DNA of 64,000 nt from Vulgatibacter incomptus_A (GCA_040391605.1 JBEBXK010000004.1:62001-126000); one strand, 5' to 3'; positions 26,353-35,571 are shown, counted from the stretch's first letter. Numbers and translations are program-made. The notes: generated from the letters alone by a model not told the origin.

Positions 26353-27017
26353 GGAGCTCCGGGTGATCCTCGCGTGAAGGAATCATCCGGTCGCCGAGAG
26401 GCGTCGGGCCTTGACGACGAGGAGGGAACGGGACAAACGGAAGCCCGCGCTGCGACGAATGACCGAGCGAGAGACCGTAAACGTCGCGATGGGTGCCGAG
26501 ACAATCGAATGCCCAGGCGAGATAGGCCTGGATCGGAACGCCGATGGCGCGGCCCACCACTTCCTTACGCCAGTGTTCATCGAGGCGGGCAGGCAAGAGG
26601 CATTTGCATTGCAGTGCGGCCTGTTTTCCAGCGCGTGCGACGTGCAGGTCACGCGGGGCGATCGCTACGCGGGCGGAGGGATCGTGTTTCGGCCGAATCC
26701 TGGAAAGACCGCCCCGCAGCCCGCGCCCTCCGATGCCGACCTCCCGTTCGAGACGTGGGTGATCGAGGCAGGCGATCCCTGACGCGTCGGAAGCCGAGCT
26801 CCCGAGCAGGGGTTGGAGCGAGAATCAATCTGGGATGCAGCGGTCGATGCGCTCTCCGTCGTTCCTGGAAGAAGGCCAGACAGAGTGGCCGAACGTCGGT
26901 GCTTCGATTACCAGTCGTCTGCCCTCGGTCCACTCTACGCGCCGATATCACTACGTTCTCCGTCGGGGTGCGGGCCGGAGATGGCGCGTTCAGTTCAGTG
27001 GCGGATCACGTGACGAG
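26353..27017. other. Intergenic stretch, no supported gene
   Basis: About 665 bp. A 123-codon plus frame (26411-26782) and two minus frames of similar length overlap here; none shows a signal peptide, conserved motif or ribosome site that would decide between them. It may be a decayed gene. Confidence 0.4.
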
Positions 27018-28361
27018 TCAGTCCGCGGTGGTGAATTTCGAGGAGCTGGAGAAGTATCGAAGCTCGTCGTCGACCAAAATGAATCGGTACAGCCCCTCAC
27101 CAGACCCGTCTGTGACTTCGTCGGCGCCGAATCCTGGCCCCTCGAAGGCGACTACCGTCCAATCGTAGTCGGTGCCCGCCTTTAGCGCGGCACCCAGCAC
27201 GCCGTAGTCGGGAAGCGTGAGGCTCGTAGACGTTCCCGGGAGGACGAACGTTCGGCTCTCGACCTGGACCCAATATGCGGCGGCACCGGAGACGGGGGTC
27301 CACGTGAGGGTGGGGAGCGTCGAAGCCGTGGATCCCACCGCGGGAAGCACGAGCTCGAGCGCAGGCGTTTCGGGGAGCTCCAAGCGGGTGGATCCGCCCA
27401 CTTTGGCGGACACGAAGTGGGCACCCATGTTCCCGTCGGCATCCTTCCCCTGCATTGCCATGACGGCTCCTTCGGTCGGAAGCAAAGGGGTCGGACCCAA
27501 CGGCTGCGTGCCGGGGATCATGAACCGGGCACCGCCCACCGTGAAGGAAAACAGGCCGGAGGCAGCACCATCAGCGTACGCACCGGCGCGGGTGGTAACG
27601 GCCGTGGTGCTCGTCTCCACCGCTTCCGTTAGCTCGATCGAGTACCCCATCTGGCCGATGCCCGCCTCGAGATTCAATCCTGGTCGCTTCCCAAACTCGT
27701 GGAACTCAATTCCGCTCGCCGTTGAAGTCACCCGCACGGCGACGAGGTCTGCGGTCCGCTTGGCGGAGCCAAACCAGATAAACCTGCCCTGGAAGGAGCC
27801 GGCGACGGCGTCGACGCCCACAGGCTGGAATGCCCTCCCGGTCGCTCCTACCAGAATGTGGTCGTCGGCGACGAGAGGATAGGTGGTGCCAATTACTGAG
27901 CCGGCGAGGTCGGCCGCCTTGAAGGAAGCGAGCTCACCATTCAGGGGAAGGACGGGATCGAGCCGACGAAGACCCCGAAGTTCGATCACCATGCCTTCCC
28001 ACGCGACGGTCAGATCGTAGGGAGGCTCGACGTCGTCGAAGCGGAACTTGCCATCGACTCCGGTCGTCGCCGGACGCAGGAAGTCTCGATTCACCAGGAT
28101 GGTGACACCGGACATAGGGACACCTTCCTCGGTGGTGATGAGGCCGTTCACGGCGTGCGACGGGAGCCCGCCACCAGTGCCCCCGGTGCCACCCTCTCCT
28201 CCCATGCCACCGGTGCCGCCCCCTCCTCCGATGCCCCCGATACCGCCCTCTCCACCGATGCCGCCATCGCCATTACCGTCGCCGTTGCCACCGCCACCAT
28301 CTCCGCATGCAAAGAGGAGCGCGGAAAAGCTCAACAGAATCACTGCCATGCGAATCGTCAT
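27018..28361 (-). CDS. Lipoprotein with Gly-rich linker and carboxypeptidase-regulatory-like domain
   Basis: A 447-residue lipoprotein: signal MTIRMAVILLSFSALLFAC with Cys19 as the lipidation site. Next comes a low-complexity Gly linker of about 50 residues (GGGGNGDGNGDGGIGGEGG style) that would hold the rest away from the membrane. Residues about 70-130 are a carboxypeptidase-regulatory-like fold (VNGLITTEEGVPMSGVTILV, GKFRFDDVEPPYDLTV). The C-terminal 100 residues (PAVGSTASTLPTLTWTPVSGAAAYWVQV) look like a fibronectin type III domain. The middle is unassigned beta-rich sequence. It is likely a cell-surface binding protein. The ATG 28361 has an AAGGGA site upstream. The 327 bp upstream (28362-28688) hold only a hairpin-rich stretch. 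Confidence 0.7.
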   Translation of the reverse strand: MTIRMAVILLSFSALLFACGDGGGGNGDGNGDGGIGGEGGIGGIGGGGGTGGMGGEGGTGGTGGGLPSHAVNGLITTEEGVPMSGVTILVNRDFLRPATTGVDGKFRFDDVEPPYDLTVAWEGMVIELRGLRRLDPVLPLNGELASFKAADLAGSVIGTTYPLVADDHILVGATGRAFQPVGVDAVAGSFQGRFIWFGSAKRTADLVAVRVTSTASGIEFHEFGKRPGLNLEAGIGQMGYSIELTEAVETSTTAVTTRAGAYADGAASGLFSFTVGGARFMIPGTQPLGPTPLLPTEGAVMAMQGKDADGNMGAHFVSAKVGGSTRLELPETPALELVLPAVGSTASTLPTLTWTPVSGAAAYWVQVESRTFVLPGTSTSLTLPDYGVLGAALKAGTDYDWTVVAFEGPGFGADEVTDGSGEGLYRFILVDDELRYFSSSSKFTTAD

Positions 28362-28688
28362 CGTGTTCCCTTTTATGAGCCTGTCGCGGTCCGGGAGGTC
28401 CCGGTCGCCATGAGCCACGCCTCATACGGCCCCTAGTCTGGGTGGTCAAAATATTTTAGCCCGCGGATCGCGACAAAAACTTATCCGCGGGCGCCACCGC
28501 GCTCGACTCCCGACGCCTCGACGCGCAAGGGTGAGCCAAGCCTCCCGCCAGCGATGCGGCCCACCCGACGCCACCGTCATCCCGGCGCCGGCGTGGAGTC
28601 CCGGCGAGGGGCGAGGGCGAGCGCGATTTCATCTGGGATGACGAGGGTCAAAACCGAGGTGGTCTATGGGCGCGGGCGATGGTGCGGC

Positions 28689-29244
28689 TCATCCACCGGG
28701 CCGCTCGTCTGTTTCGAGGACCGCGAAGAGCAGCGAGTCGGCCCAAACGCCTCGGCGAAACTTATGCGACCGCAGCGTCCCCTCCTGCATCATCCCCGCA
28801 CGCTTCAGCACGCTGGCGGATGCGATGTTCTCGATGTGGCACGTCGCCCCGATCCGGTGCAGCCGCAGGCGGTTGAAGCCGAATTGCACCAGGCCCCGGC
28901 CGACCTGTGTTCCCAGCCCCTGCCGCCAGAGGGAGGGGCGGATGACGTAGCCGATGTCTCCTTCTCGATGCGTCATGTCTCGGATGCGGATCCCGGCGCC
29001 GCCGATGAGCTCCCCGGTTCCACGTAACGTCACCTCGAGCTCGTACGCGAGGCGGGGCGCCTCGCGTCTCGAGCGGATCGCCGACTCGACGAAGACGCGG
29101 GTCTCCGCTTCAGTGTTGGGTCCCCAGAGCTCGTACCCCACGACCTCGGGATCCCGGGCGTACGAATGGGACCGCCTGCCAGTCATCGGCGACGACCTCG
29201 CGCAGCAGCAGATCCTGGGTCACGATCTCGACAGCCTCGGCCAA
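28689..29244 (-). pseudogene. Frameshifted GNAT acetyltransferase, paralogue of 15987-16532
   Basis: The C-terminal 160 residues read RDPEVVGYELWGPNTEAETRVFVESAIRSR.. through RQGLGTQVGRGLVQFGFNRLRLHRIGATCHIENIASASVLKRAGM, matching the intact paralogue block by block. The first 20 residues (EIVTQDLLLREVVADDWQAV) are present in another frame. An extra C in CCC at about 29168-29172 breaks the gene. The start would be TTG 29244 behind GGAGGAAGATG. Without the shift it would be a normal 180-residue RimJ/RimL-type enzyme. A sequencing error remains possible. Confidence 0.65.
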
Positions 29245-29412
29245 CACATCTTCCTCCTGATGAAGTCTATTGAGCATAACAGAGGACCGATGGGGCAGTG
29301 GCGAACCGGGCGATGTTCCGCATTCCTCGGTCCGCGCTCCCGCTCGACCGTCGCGAATGATCCCCGCCGATTCCGCCGATTCCGCCGATGATGGACGAGT
29401 CCGTATCGAGAT

Positions 29413-29540
29413 CCCGCAGCGAGTTCGGCGGAGCGGGCCACGTCGATGGCCCGCACCGAGTCGATCGAGCGCACGATCGTCGCGGGCTGGCTCACCTTGG
29501 AGGAACAGCCGCTGCCTATCAGGAGAAGCAGAGCCGTCAT
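29413..29540 (-). pseudogene. Short lipoprotein-like remnant related to the 23206-26352 protein
   Basis: The frame begins MTALLLLIGSGCSSK (a lipobox-like start) and continues SQPATIVRSIDSVRAIDVA. The large protein at 24151-24222 reads TQPATVVRSIESGRAIELA. The DNA is about 80 percent alike over 75 bases. After about 45 residues the frame enters unrelated Arg-rich sequence. It is probably a piece of a former paralogue. Confidence 0.4.
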
Positions 29541-30141
29541 CGGGACGGGTATTCCGTACTATTTTAATATATACACACGCTATCTCTGTCATGAGCACGA
29601 TGGACTCTATCGTTCGTCGATCCATCAGAAAGCTGCGCGCGTCTCTCAGCTCACCGAGACCAAGCCGAAGGAAGCAACGACTCTGCCGACGTACCGCGAA
29701 TCATCGCGTCCACCGGACGATGCCGTCGAACTCCGGGCCAGGCATGCCGCGCGTGACCGGGTCGGCACCGGCTCCCGGCGTTCAGGAACAATGCGATCAG
29801 CGTGGTCGTGATCGGCGATCCGCTCGTCATTGGGACCGAGCGGCGGCACGCTCCTCTAGATCAGCCTCGATCCTCGTGTCGATCCCTTGCTACGTCCCAG
29901 CTTGTGGAAACCCGCGACCCGCTGCCCTTAGCGGCCCGTCGGAGCACCGCATCAGGTTCGCGCCCATGACCGGCGCATCGCACAGGAGACGGCGCACGGA
30001 CCCTTTCCACCGAGTCGCGGGCCGATCGGACGAGGGGGGAGTTGCCAGCAGCGAGAGGCAGAGGCATACGCTCTCGCCCTCGGCCATCAGGCCGCCGCGG
30101 GCCGGGCAGACAGCGCCGCCCTGAAAACTTGTGGTGGTGCA
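29541..30141. other. Intergenic stretch, no supported gene; local AT-rich patch
   Basis: About 600 bp. At 29560-29585 a patch rich in A and T (ATTTTAATATATACAC) stands out in otherwise GC-rich DNA and might be a promoter or a trace of foreign DNA. Overlapping frames on both strands lack family features. Confidence 0.4.
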
Positions 30142-30483
30142 ATGGGTGTGTTGGCTCCGACCGTCGGCCTCTTGATCCTGTCGAACATCTTCATGACCTA
30201 TGCCTGGTACGCGCACCTGCGGGACCTCCAACATCGCAGCTGGTACGTCGCGGCGATGTTGAGCTGGGGGGTGGCGCTCTTCGAATATCTCCTGCAGGTC
30301 CCTGCGAATCGGATCGGCTTCACGGCGCTCACCCTTCCCCAGCTCAAGATCCTCCAAGAGGTCATCGCGCTCTCCGTCTTCATCCCCTTCGCGGTGCTCT
30401 ACATGCGCCACCCCATCTCCTGGAACTTCGTGTGGGCAGGGTGCTGCATGGCCGGGGCGGTCTACTTCGTCTTTCGGGGATGA
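30142..30483 (+). CDS. DUF486 (DMT-type) small membrane protein
   Basis: A 113-residue membrane protein with four spans. The motifs WYAHLRDLQHRSWYVAAMLSWGVALFEYLLQVPANRIG and LQEVIALSVFIPFAVLYM are characteristic of DUF486, a small group in the drug/metabolite transporter clan. Length is usual for the family. Transport substrate unknown. It starts at ATG 30142. A copy of the symporter gene's 5' region follows its stop. Confidence 0.9.
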   Translation: MGVLAPTVGLLILSNIFMTYAWYAHLRDLQHRSWYVAAMLSWGVALFEYLLQVPANRIGFTALTLPQLKILQEVIALSVFIPFAVLYMRHPISWNFVWAGCCMAGAVYFVFRG

Positions 30484-30487
30484 GGGG

Positions 30488-30575
30488 TAGACCGAGCGCT
30501 CGCCGATCCGCCCTCGCCTGGTCGAGCGACGAGGCTCGTCTCAGTGCAGTTGCGCACACGAAGATGGCGGGGGTG
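30488..30575 (+). repeat. Partial copy of the symporter 5' region
   Basis: About 88 bases that match 32281-32370: GTAGAC, CGCTCGCC, then TGGTCGAGCGACGAGGCTC identical, then CAGTTGCGCACACGAAGATG against CAGCTACACACGAAGATG. It covers the symporter upstream region and its first codons (VQLRTKM against MQLHTKM) and then diverges. The rest of the gap to 30763 shows no gene I can name. Confidence 0.6.
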
Positions 30576-30763
30576 AAGGCAGCGTGGCGAAGGTGGGCCC
30601 GCATGAGGGGCCACGTTCACCCACGCGTAGAAGACTGCCTTCGTTCGGCCAACTCGTTGAGCGTTTCGTCGATGCGGCGAAGAGGGATTCGAAGAGCGAG
30701 ACGGAGTTCGGGGTCAGGAGGTGCTCCTCCCGCGGGCGGAGGAGCTCGCCGATGGGCCGGGCC

Positions 30764-32068
30764 TCAATGCTCCCGGCCTCGCGCTCCGGATTCAAGGTCG
30801 GAGCTCAGGGGATGAGGACCGGCCTCTTCTCCTTCTTCGAGCCCGTTCGACTCGAGGGCTCGGAGCTCTCGCACGAGCACGTGGGCGCGGCTGCGATCGT
30901 CGGAGTCGGTGAGCGTGACAGCGAGGGTCAGGGAGTCACCGCGGGGCGACGACGTCCCGGCCTCGATCCAGATCTCGGAGAACGCGATCCCACACGGGGC
31001 TTCGATACGCGCGACGCTCCCGCCGCCATCGAAGGTCTCGTAGAGTTGGAGCCTTGAATTGTCGCCGTTCAGCGGGCCGCCGAAGAGGAGGTGTCGGGGA
31101 TCCGATGGATCGCTCCAGGCCATGCGGACGTAGCTGTAGCCGCGCTCGGCCGGATCATCCCCACCCTCGGAACGGTAGATCCAGGTCATGCCCTGGGGGC
31201 CGTAGCGAAACAGGCCGCCTTCGACCCCAACGAGAAGATTCGTGGGCACGGTGGGCACGCTCGTCACCAGGTTCGGGCGCCTGTTCCCAAGGCGATCCGT
31301 GCCGACGATCTCCTCATCGTCAGTGCCATCGGAGGGCTGCTTGTCGACATCGAAGCGCTTGACCCACGCGCTGTCCAGGGGCAGCTCGCAGCCCTGATAC
31401 ACATGCCCGTCGCCGGGCGGTGCGTGAATCAGGCAGTGATACCCGAATTGCCCCGGGCCGCCGGAGATGTAGCGCCATGTCGCGAGGTCGGTAGATCGGG
31501 CGACGGAGGCGGCATCGGTGTTCGCGAAGTAGACCTCGGCTCCGGAAGGCCGGACGAAGGATGTGAGGGAGTGGACGGGATCGTAGGACCGCGGCTCGGC
31601 CGTCGACTCGAGCTCATTCCGGAATCCCTCTCCGCGGACCTGCCAGGTCCAGCCGGCATCCCTCGACACACGGATTGGAGGCTCGGTGAGCGGGCTGCCC
31701 TTCAAGTCCCTCATGATCCCAGCGACCACCAGCCCCGGGTTCCGGTGCGACAGGTGCAGCGCGGCGACGGAGAGCCCATCGAGCCCGGAGCGCCTCCAGC
31801 CGCCCGTGCCGTCCACGGGCCGCCGGTAGAGTCCGCTCGTCGTCCCCACCAGCACCTCGCCATGCAGGACGACCACGCTGGTGGGGGTGGCGTCGGCCCG
31901 CACCTCGCCGAGATCACGCCAACCCCTTCCCGGAGGACCCGGCTCCTCGCATGCACCCCGCTCTGCGATCCCGCCGTTGCTGGGGAGCGGTGCCCCGGCA
32001 TGAGAGCATCCGACCAAAATTGACGCAATGGAAGAGAGAACGACAAACCACCCCGAGACCCTGTCCAT
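30764..32068 (-). CDS. Lipoprotein with BNR/sortilin-like beta-propeller
   Basis: A 434-residue protein with a lipoprotein signal (MDRVSGWFVVLSSIASILVGC). The mature part has repeated propeller blades: VVLHGEVLVGTTSGLYRRPVDG, VSRDAGWTWQVRGEGF (an S-x-D-x-G-x-T-W Asp-box), STDLATWRYISGGPG and NLLVGVEGGLFRYGP. Such folds occur in sialidase-like, VPS10 and photosystem-assembly proteins and mostly bind rather than cut. Catalytic sialidase residues are not evident. GGAGG sits 7 bases before the ATG. It is divergent from the symporter gene. Confidence 0.7.
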   Translation of the reverse strand: MDRVSGWFVVLSSIASILVGCSHAGAPLPSNGGIAERGACEEPGPPGRGWRDLGEVRADATPTSVVVLHGEVLVGTTSGLYRRPVDGTGGWRRSGLDGLSVAALHLSHRNPGLVVAGIMRDLKGSPLTEPPIRVSRDAGWTWQVRGEGFRNELESTAEPRSYDPVHSLTSFVRPSGAEVYFANTDAASVARSTDLATWRYISGGPGQFGYHCLIHAPPGDGHVYQGCELPLDSAWVKRFDVDKQPSDGTDDEEIVGTDRLGNRRPNLVTSVPTVPTNLLVGVEGGLFRYGPQGMTWIYRSEGGDDPAERGYSYVRMAWSDPSDPRHLLFGGPLNGDNSRLQLYETFDGGGSVARIEAPCGIAFSEIWIEAGTSSPRGDSLTLAVTLTDSDDRSRAHVLVRELRALESNGLEEGEEAGPHPLSSDLESGARGREH

Positions 32069-32280
32069 ATGTGCACCTCCATGGAGCGACCTAGCGATTC
32101 GCGCGCCCCTCTCGACGCCACCGTCCACCCGTGGCATTGCATTCAAACACGGTTAGTCTTTCATGACTCCCGGGAGATCGCCAATATGAGCGCTGACAAA
32201 GCGGGTGGGCGACTTCCCCGGGATGCGTGGAGCGGACAGCGTCCCACGCCTGCCCGGCGAGCGTGGACCTGGAAAGCGCG

Positions 32281-32376
32281 GTAGACTGATCCGCTCGCCG
32301 AGCCGGCCTGGCTTGGTCGAGCGACGAGGCTCATCTGGATGCAGCTACACACGAAGATGTTGGTGGGGATGGGGGT
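32281..32376 (+). repeat. Symporter 5' region, second copy of the repeat at 30488-30575
   Basis: The intact partner of the repeat: it spans the leader and the first codons of the symporter gene. The shared GGTAGAC(T/C) motif at its left edge could be a -10-like box. Confidence 0.5.
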
Positions 32377-33616
32377 CGGCGCTGGCGCGGGCCTGGCGAC
32401 CTACTTTGCCACAGGAGGCGACGCGGCCTGGCTGACATGGCTGACGACCTACGTCACCCAGCCCGTGGGGCAGATCTTCCTGCGGCTGCTCTTCATGCTC
32501 GTGATCCCGCTGCTCTTCTCGGCGCTGGTGGTGGGCGTTGCCGAGATGGGCGACATGCGCTCCCTCGGGCGGGTGGGCTGGCGCACGCTCGCTTTCACGA
32601 TCGTGGTCTCGACCCTGGCGGTCGCGATCGGGCTCGTGCTGGTGAACTGGATCCGGCCCGGCGAAGGTGTCGATCCCGAGGTCGCGCAACGGCTCCTCGC
32701 CGACGCTTCATCTCGCGCGCAAGCGATCGTGGGGGCCAGCCGAGACGGTGAGAGCGTCATCGGTACGATCGCTCGCATCGTGCCCGACAACGTGATCCGC
32801 GCGGCCGGAGAGAACGACATCCTGGCCGTGATGTTCTTCGGGCTGATGTTCGGGATCGGCCTGGTGCTGACCCGCACACCGGGCGCCGCCCGCCTCAAGG
32901 GCATGATCGAGGGGCTCCTCGAGGTCTCGATGACCCTGATCGATCTCGTGATCCGCACCGCGCCATACGCAGTGGCCTGCCTGATGTTCAACCTCACCGC
33001 GGTCTTCGGCTGGGATCTGCTGCTACGGCTGGGTGCGTTCGTCGGCGTGGCGCTGCTGGCGATGGCGATTCATTTCTTCGTCGTCTACTCGACTGCGCTG
33101 CGCCTGCTCGGGCGGATGTCGCCGATCACCTTCTTTCGCGCGACGCAGGAGGCGACGCTGATGGCGTTCTCCACCGCGTCGAGCAACGCGAGCCTCCCCA
33201 CCACCCTCCGCGTTGCGGAGACCGAGTTGAAGCTGCCTCCACGCGTCTCCCGCTTCGTGCTCACCGTGGGCGCCTCCGCGAACCAGAACGGCACGGCGCT
33301 CTTCGAGGGCGTGACCGTCCTCTTTCTGGCGCAATTCTTCGGCGTAGATCTCTCACTCTCGCAGCAGATCCTGGTCATGTTCGTCTGCATCCTGGGCGGC
33401 GTCGGCACCGCGGGAGTCCCGGCAGGATCGCTCCCCGTGATCGCCATGATCTGCGCCATGGTCGGCGTGCCGCCCGAAGGCATCGGCTTGATCCTGGGCG
33501 TCGATCGCTTCCTCGACATGTGCCGCACGACCCTGAACGTCACCGGCGATCTGGTGGCGGCGGTCGTGGTCTCCCGCGGAGAGGCGATCGAGGTCCGCGA
33601 AGTCGAGCCGGTCTGA
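32339..33616 (+). CDS. Dicarboxylate/amino acid:cation symporter (DAACS family)
   Basis: A 425-residue inner-membrane transporter with eight spans and two re-entrant loops. The signatures are present: FMLVIPLLFSALVVGVAEMGD near residue 55, the Ser-rich loop AFSTASSNASLPTTL near 280, the NQNGTALFEGV motif near 318 (N-x-x-G-T, cation and substrate site), and GVPAGSLPVIAMI and DRFLDMCRTTLNVTGD near 360-400. The R/D pair in DRFLDMCRT is typical for glutamate/aspartate or dicarboxylate uptake with Na+ or H+. The start ATG 32339 follows ATCTGG without a strong ribosome site. A partial copy of its 5' end lies 1.8 kb upstream. Confidence 0.93.
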   Translation: MQLHTKMLVGMGVGAGAGLATYFATGGDAAWLTWLTTYVTQPVGQIFLRLLFMLVIPLLFSALVVGVAEMGDMRSLGRVGWRTLAFTIVVSTLAVAIGLVLVNWIRPGEGVDPEVAQRLLADASSRAQAIVGASRDGESVIGTIARIVPDNVIRAAGENDILAVMFFGLMFGIGLVLTRTPGAARLKGMIEGLLEVSMTLIDLVIRTAPYAVACLMFNLTAVFGWDLLLRLGAFVGVALLAMAIHFFVVYSTALRLLGRMSPITFFRATQEATLMAFSTASSNASLPTTLRVAETELKLPPRVSRFVLTVGASANQNGTALFEGVTVLFLAQFFGVDLSLSQQILVMFVCILGGVGTAGVPAGSLPVIAMICAMVGVPPEGIGLILGVDRFLDMCRTTLNVTGDLVAAVVVSRGEAIEVREVEPV

Positions 33617-33650
33617 CGTTGACGTGGACCGGCCCGCGGGTGCGCCGTGA

Positions 33651-34565
33651 TCAGGCGCCGAAATGGTAGGCCGAGAGAGCGACGCCGGCGAAGGTGCCGC
33701 GCCAGGCGACGACGCCCTGATCCGCCCCGGCGGCGCCCGCGATCACCATCATCGGCAGCAGGTGCTCCTCACGGGGGTGGGCGCGACGCGCCATCGGCGC
33801 CTCTTGCCAGCGCTCGAGGAGGCGGTCCCGATCGGCGGGGGCCGCAGATCCCGCCTCGCGCAGCCAGGCGTCGAAGACCTCCGAGACGTCGCGGGCCCGC
33901 GGGCCGAAGTTGCGCAGGTCGTGGTAAGTCATCCCGCTGCCCATGATGTAGACGCCCTCGTCCCGCAAGGGGGCGAGCGCGCGGCCCATCGCCAGATGGG
34001 CGGCCGGGTCGAGGCCCCGCTGGAGCGAGAGCTGCACCGTGGGCACGTCGGCGTTCGGATAGGCGAGCTTCATGGGGACGAAGGTGCCGTGATCGTAGCC
34101 CCGGTCGGGATCGATGCCGGTCTCGATGCCGGCGGCGGCGAGCCGATCGCGGACGCGGGCCGCGAGGGCGGGATCCCCCGGCGCGGGCCATTGGATCTCG
34201 TACGAGACAGGCGGGAAGCCGTAGTAGTCGTAAAGCATCGGCGGCCGCGCCGACGTAGAGACGGTCGGCCTCGACTCCTCCCAATGCGCGGAGATCACGA
34301 GGAGCGCCTTGGGCTTCTCGGCAGGCAGCGGCGCGATCGAGCGGAGGTAGTCCGCGAGGCCCTCCGTCTCCTCCTTCGTGCCGAAGCCGATGTCGACGAA
34401 GGGCCAAGGTCCGCCGCCATGTGGCACGAAGACCACGGGCATGCGTTTGCTCGAGCCACCGGCCCCAGGTCCCTCTCCAGCGAGGGAGACGCCGGCCACT
34501 CCCGCGGCGCCCAGCGCGAGCCCCCCGACCACCACCTTGCGTCTGCTGATCCCTTGTCCGTCCAT
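33651..34565 (-). CDS. Tat-exported extradiol ring-cleavage dioxygenase (DODA/LigB type)
   Basis: A 304-residue class III extradiol dioxygenase. The N-terminus ISRRKVVVGGLALGAAGVAGVSLA is a twin-arginine signal, so the enzyme folds with its metal before export. Family residues: HGGGPWPF (metal His near 50), ISAHWEESRPTV, DYYGFPPVSYEIQWPAPG, YDHGTFVPMKLAYP (second metal His), GSGMTYHDLRNF and HPREEHLLPMMV. This is the 4,5-DOPA dioxygenase (YgiD-like) subgroup, which opens catechol rings with a divalent metal. An exported version is unusual. AAGGAGC lies before ATG 34565. It stands alone, convergent with the symporter. Confidence 0.88.
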   Translation of the reverse strand: MDGQGISRRKVVVGGLALGAAGVAGVSLAGEGPGAGGSSKRMPVVFVPHGGGPWPFVDIGFGTKEETEGLADYLRSIAPLPAEKPKALLVISAHWEESRPTVSTSARPPMLYDYYGFPPVSYEIQWPAPGDPALAARVRDRLAAAGIETGIDPDRGYDHGTFVPMKLAYPNADVPTVQLSLQRGLDPAAHLAMGRALAPLRDEGVYIMGSGMTYHDLRNFGPRARDVSEVFDAWLREAGSAAPADRDRLLERWQEAPMARRAHPREEHLLPMMVIAGAAGADQGVVAWRGTFAGVALSAYHFGA

Positions 34566-34671
34566 GATGAAGCTCCTTGAACCAAGGCGACCAGCTTAGC
34601 TGGACGCCGCGATGACCGCACATGCTCCGCCCCTTTGCACACACGCGCCAGACTTCGCCGGGACGAACCGG

Positions 34672-35292
34672 ATGTCGGGGAATCAGACGGTCGCCGCCTG
34701 GCGCTTCCGAGGCAGGATCCTTTCGATCAGCCAGGAGAGCTCCCCGACCCCGATCGACGCATTCGACGCCGCTTCGATGAACTCAGGACCGCGTTGTTGC
34801 GGACCGACGAGCCGGCTCCACCTGCTGCGACAAGGTCTCCCCCCTTCAGAGGCAGCCCCGGCGGACACGGCCAAGGCGCCGAGCACCGTCTCTTCCTCGA
34901 ACCCCGACGAAGACGACGACGCCCAGCTGGCCGAAGCTCCGGCGCAGTTCCCCCCGGTGGAGCGCGTGCTCGTCCATACCCGAGGGAAGAACGCGCCCTT
35001 CGTCAGCAATCGCGCAGACGAGCTGCTCCGCGATCGCCTGATCTCCTCCTTCGACTTCGGCGGCCTCGATTGGCGCGAGCTGTCTCCGCGCCGGGTGGAG
35101 GCCGCCATCGAGTCGATCGCTGCGGGAACCTACGACCTCGTCCTGGCCGCCACCGGATTCCTCCCGCATAAGGAAGACAGCCGGCTCAACCGTGCCTGCC
35201 GCAGCGCGGGGGTCCCCTACGTTCGAGTCAATAAGGGCCGCCCGAAGGCCGTCGAGATGGCCATCGATCGAGAGATGGCCGACCGCCCCTGA
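34672..35292 (+). CDS. Hypothetical protein with DUF2325-like C-terminal domain
   Basis: A 206-residue protein if started at ATG 34672 (the frame extends to 34612). The first 100 residues are low in features and Pro/Ser rich. The C-terminal 110 residues (VERVLVHTRGKNAPFVSNRADELL, then YDLVLAATGFLPHKEDSRLNRACRSAGVPYVRVNKG) have the alternating beta/alpha pattern and H-K-x-D-x-R motif of DUF2325-type proteins. Function unknown. The true start could lie much later, near the beginning of the conserved domain. Confidence 0.55.
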   Translation: MSGNQTVAAWRFRGRILSISQESSPTPIDAFDAASMNSGPRCCGPTSRLHLLRQGLPPSEAAPADTAKAPSTVSSSNPDEDDDAQLAEAPAQFPPVERVLVHTRGKNAPFVSNRADELLRDRLISSFDFGGLDWRELSPRRVEAAIESIAAGTYDLVLAATGFLPHKEDSRLNRACRSAGVPYVRVNKGRPKAVEMAIDREMADRP

Positions 35293-35298
35293 CGGCGC

Positions 35299-35571
35299 TC
35301 AGGCCGCGACTCGACGGCGTCCGCCGTGGGCGACGAGCCGGTATAGAAACAGAAGGATCACCGAGCCGACCACAGCGAGGATGAGGCTCCAGAGAGTGAA
35401 ACCAGTCAATCCCTTCCCGGTGATCGCGCTGCCAATCCAGCCTCCGAGAAAGCCCCCTGCGATCCCGAGGAGCATCGTGACGATGACGCCGCCCGGCTGC
35501 TTGCCCGGCATGATGAGCTTGGCGATCACCCCCGCCAACAAGCCAATGATGAGCCATGCGATGAAGCCCAT
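35299..35571 (-). CDS. GlsB/YeaQ/YmgE-family stress membrane protein
   Basis: A 90-residue protein of three hydrophobic spans rich in Gly: FIAWLIIGLLAGVIAKLIMPGKQPGGVIVTMLLGIAGGFLGGWIG is the family signature, followed by a third helix and a basic end (GGRRRVAA). Members are transglycosylase-associated or general-stress membrane proteins of unknown reaction. AGGAGGCGAAAC precedes the ATG. Convergent with the DUF2325-like gene, only 6 bp apart. Between 35572 and 35764 nothing is seen. Confidence 0.9.
   Translation of the reverse strand: MGFIAWLIIGLLAGVIAKLIMPGKQPGGVIVTMLLGIAGGFLGGWIGSAITGKGLTGFTLWSLILAVVGSVILLFLYRLVAHGGRRRVAA

Noticed and set aside
26411..26782. 123-codon plus frame with an ordered look (FLTPVFIEAGRQEAF)
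   Set aside because: No signal peptide, no family motif, no ribosome site, and two minus frames of equal quality overlap it. Kept only as unassigned sequence.
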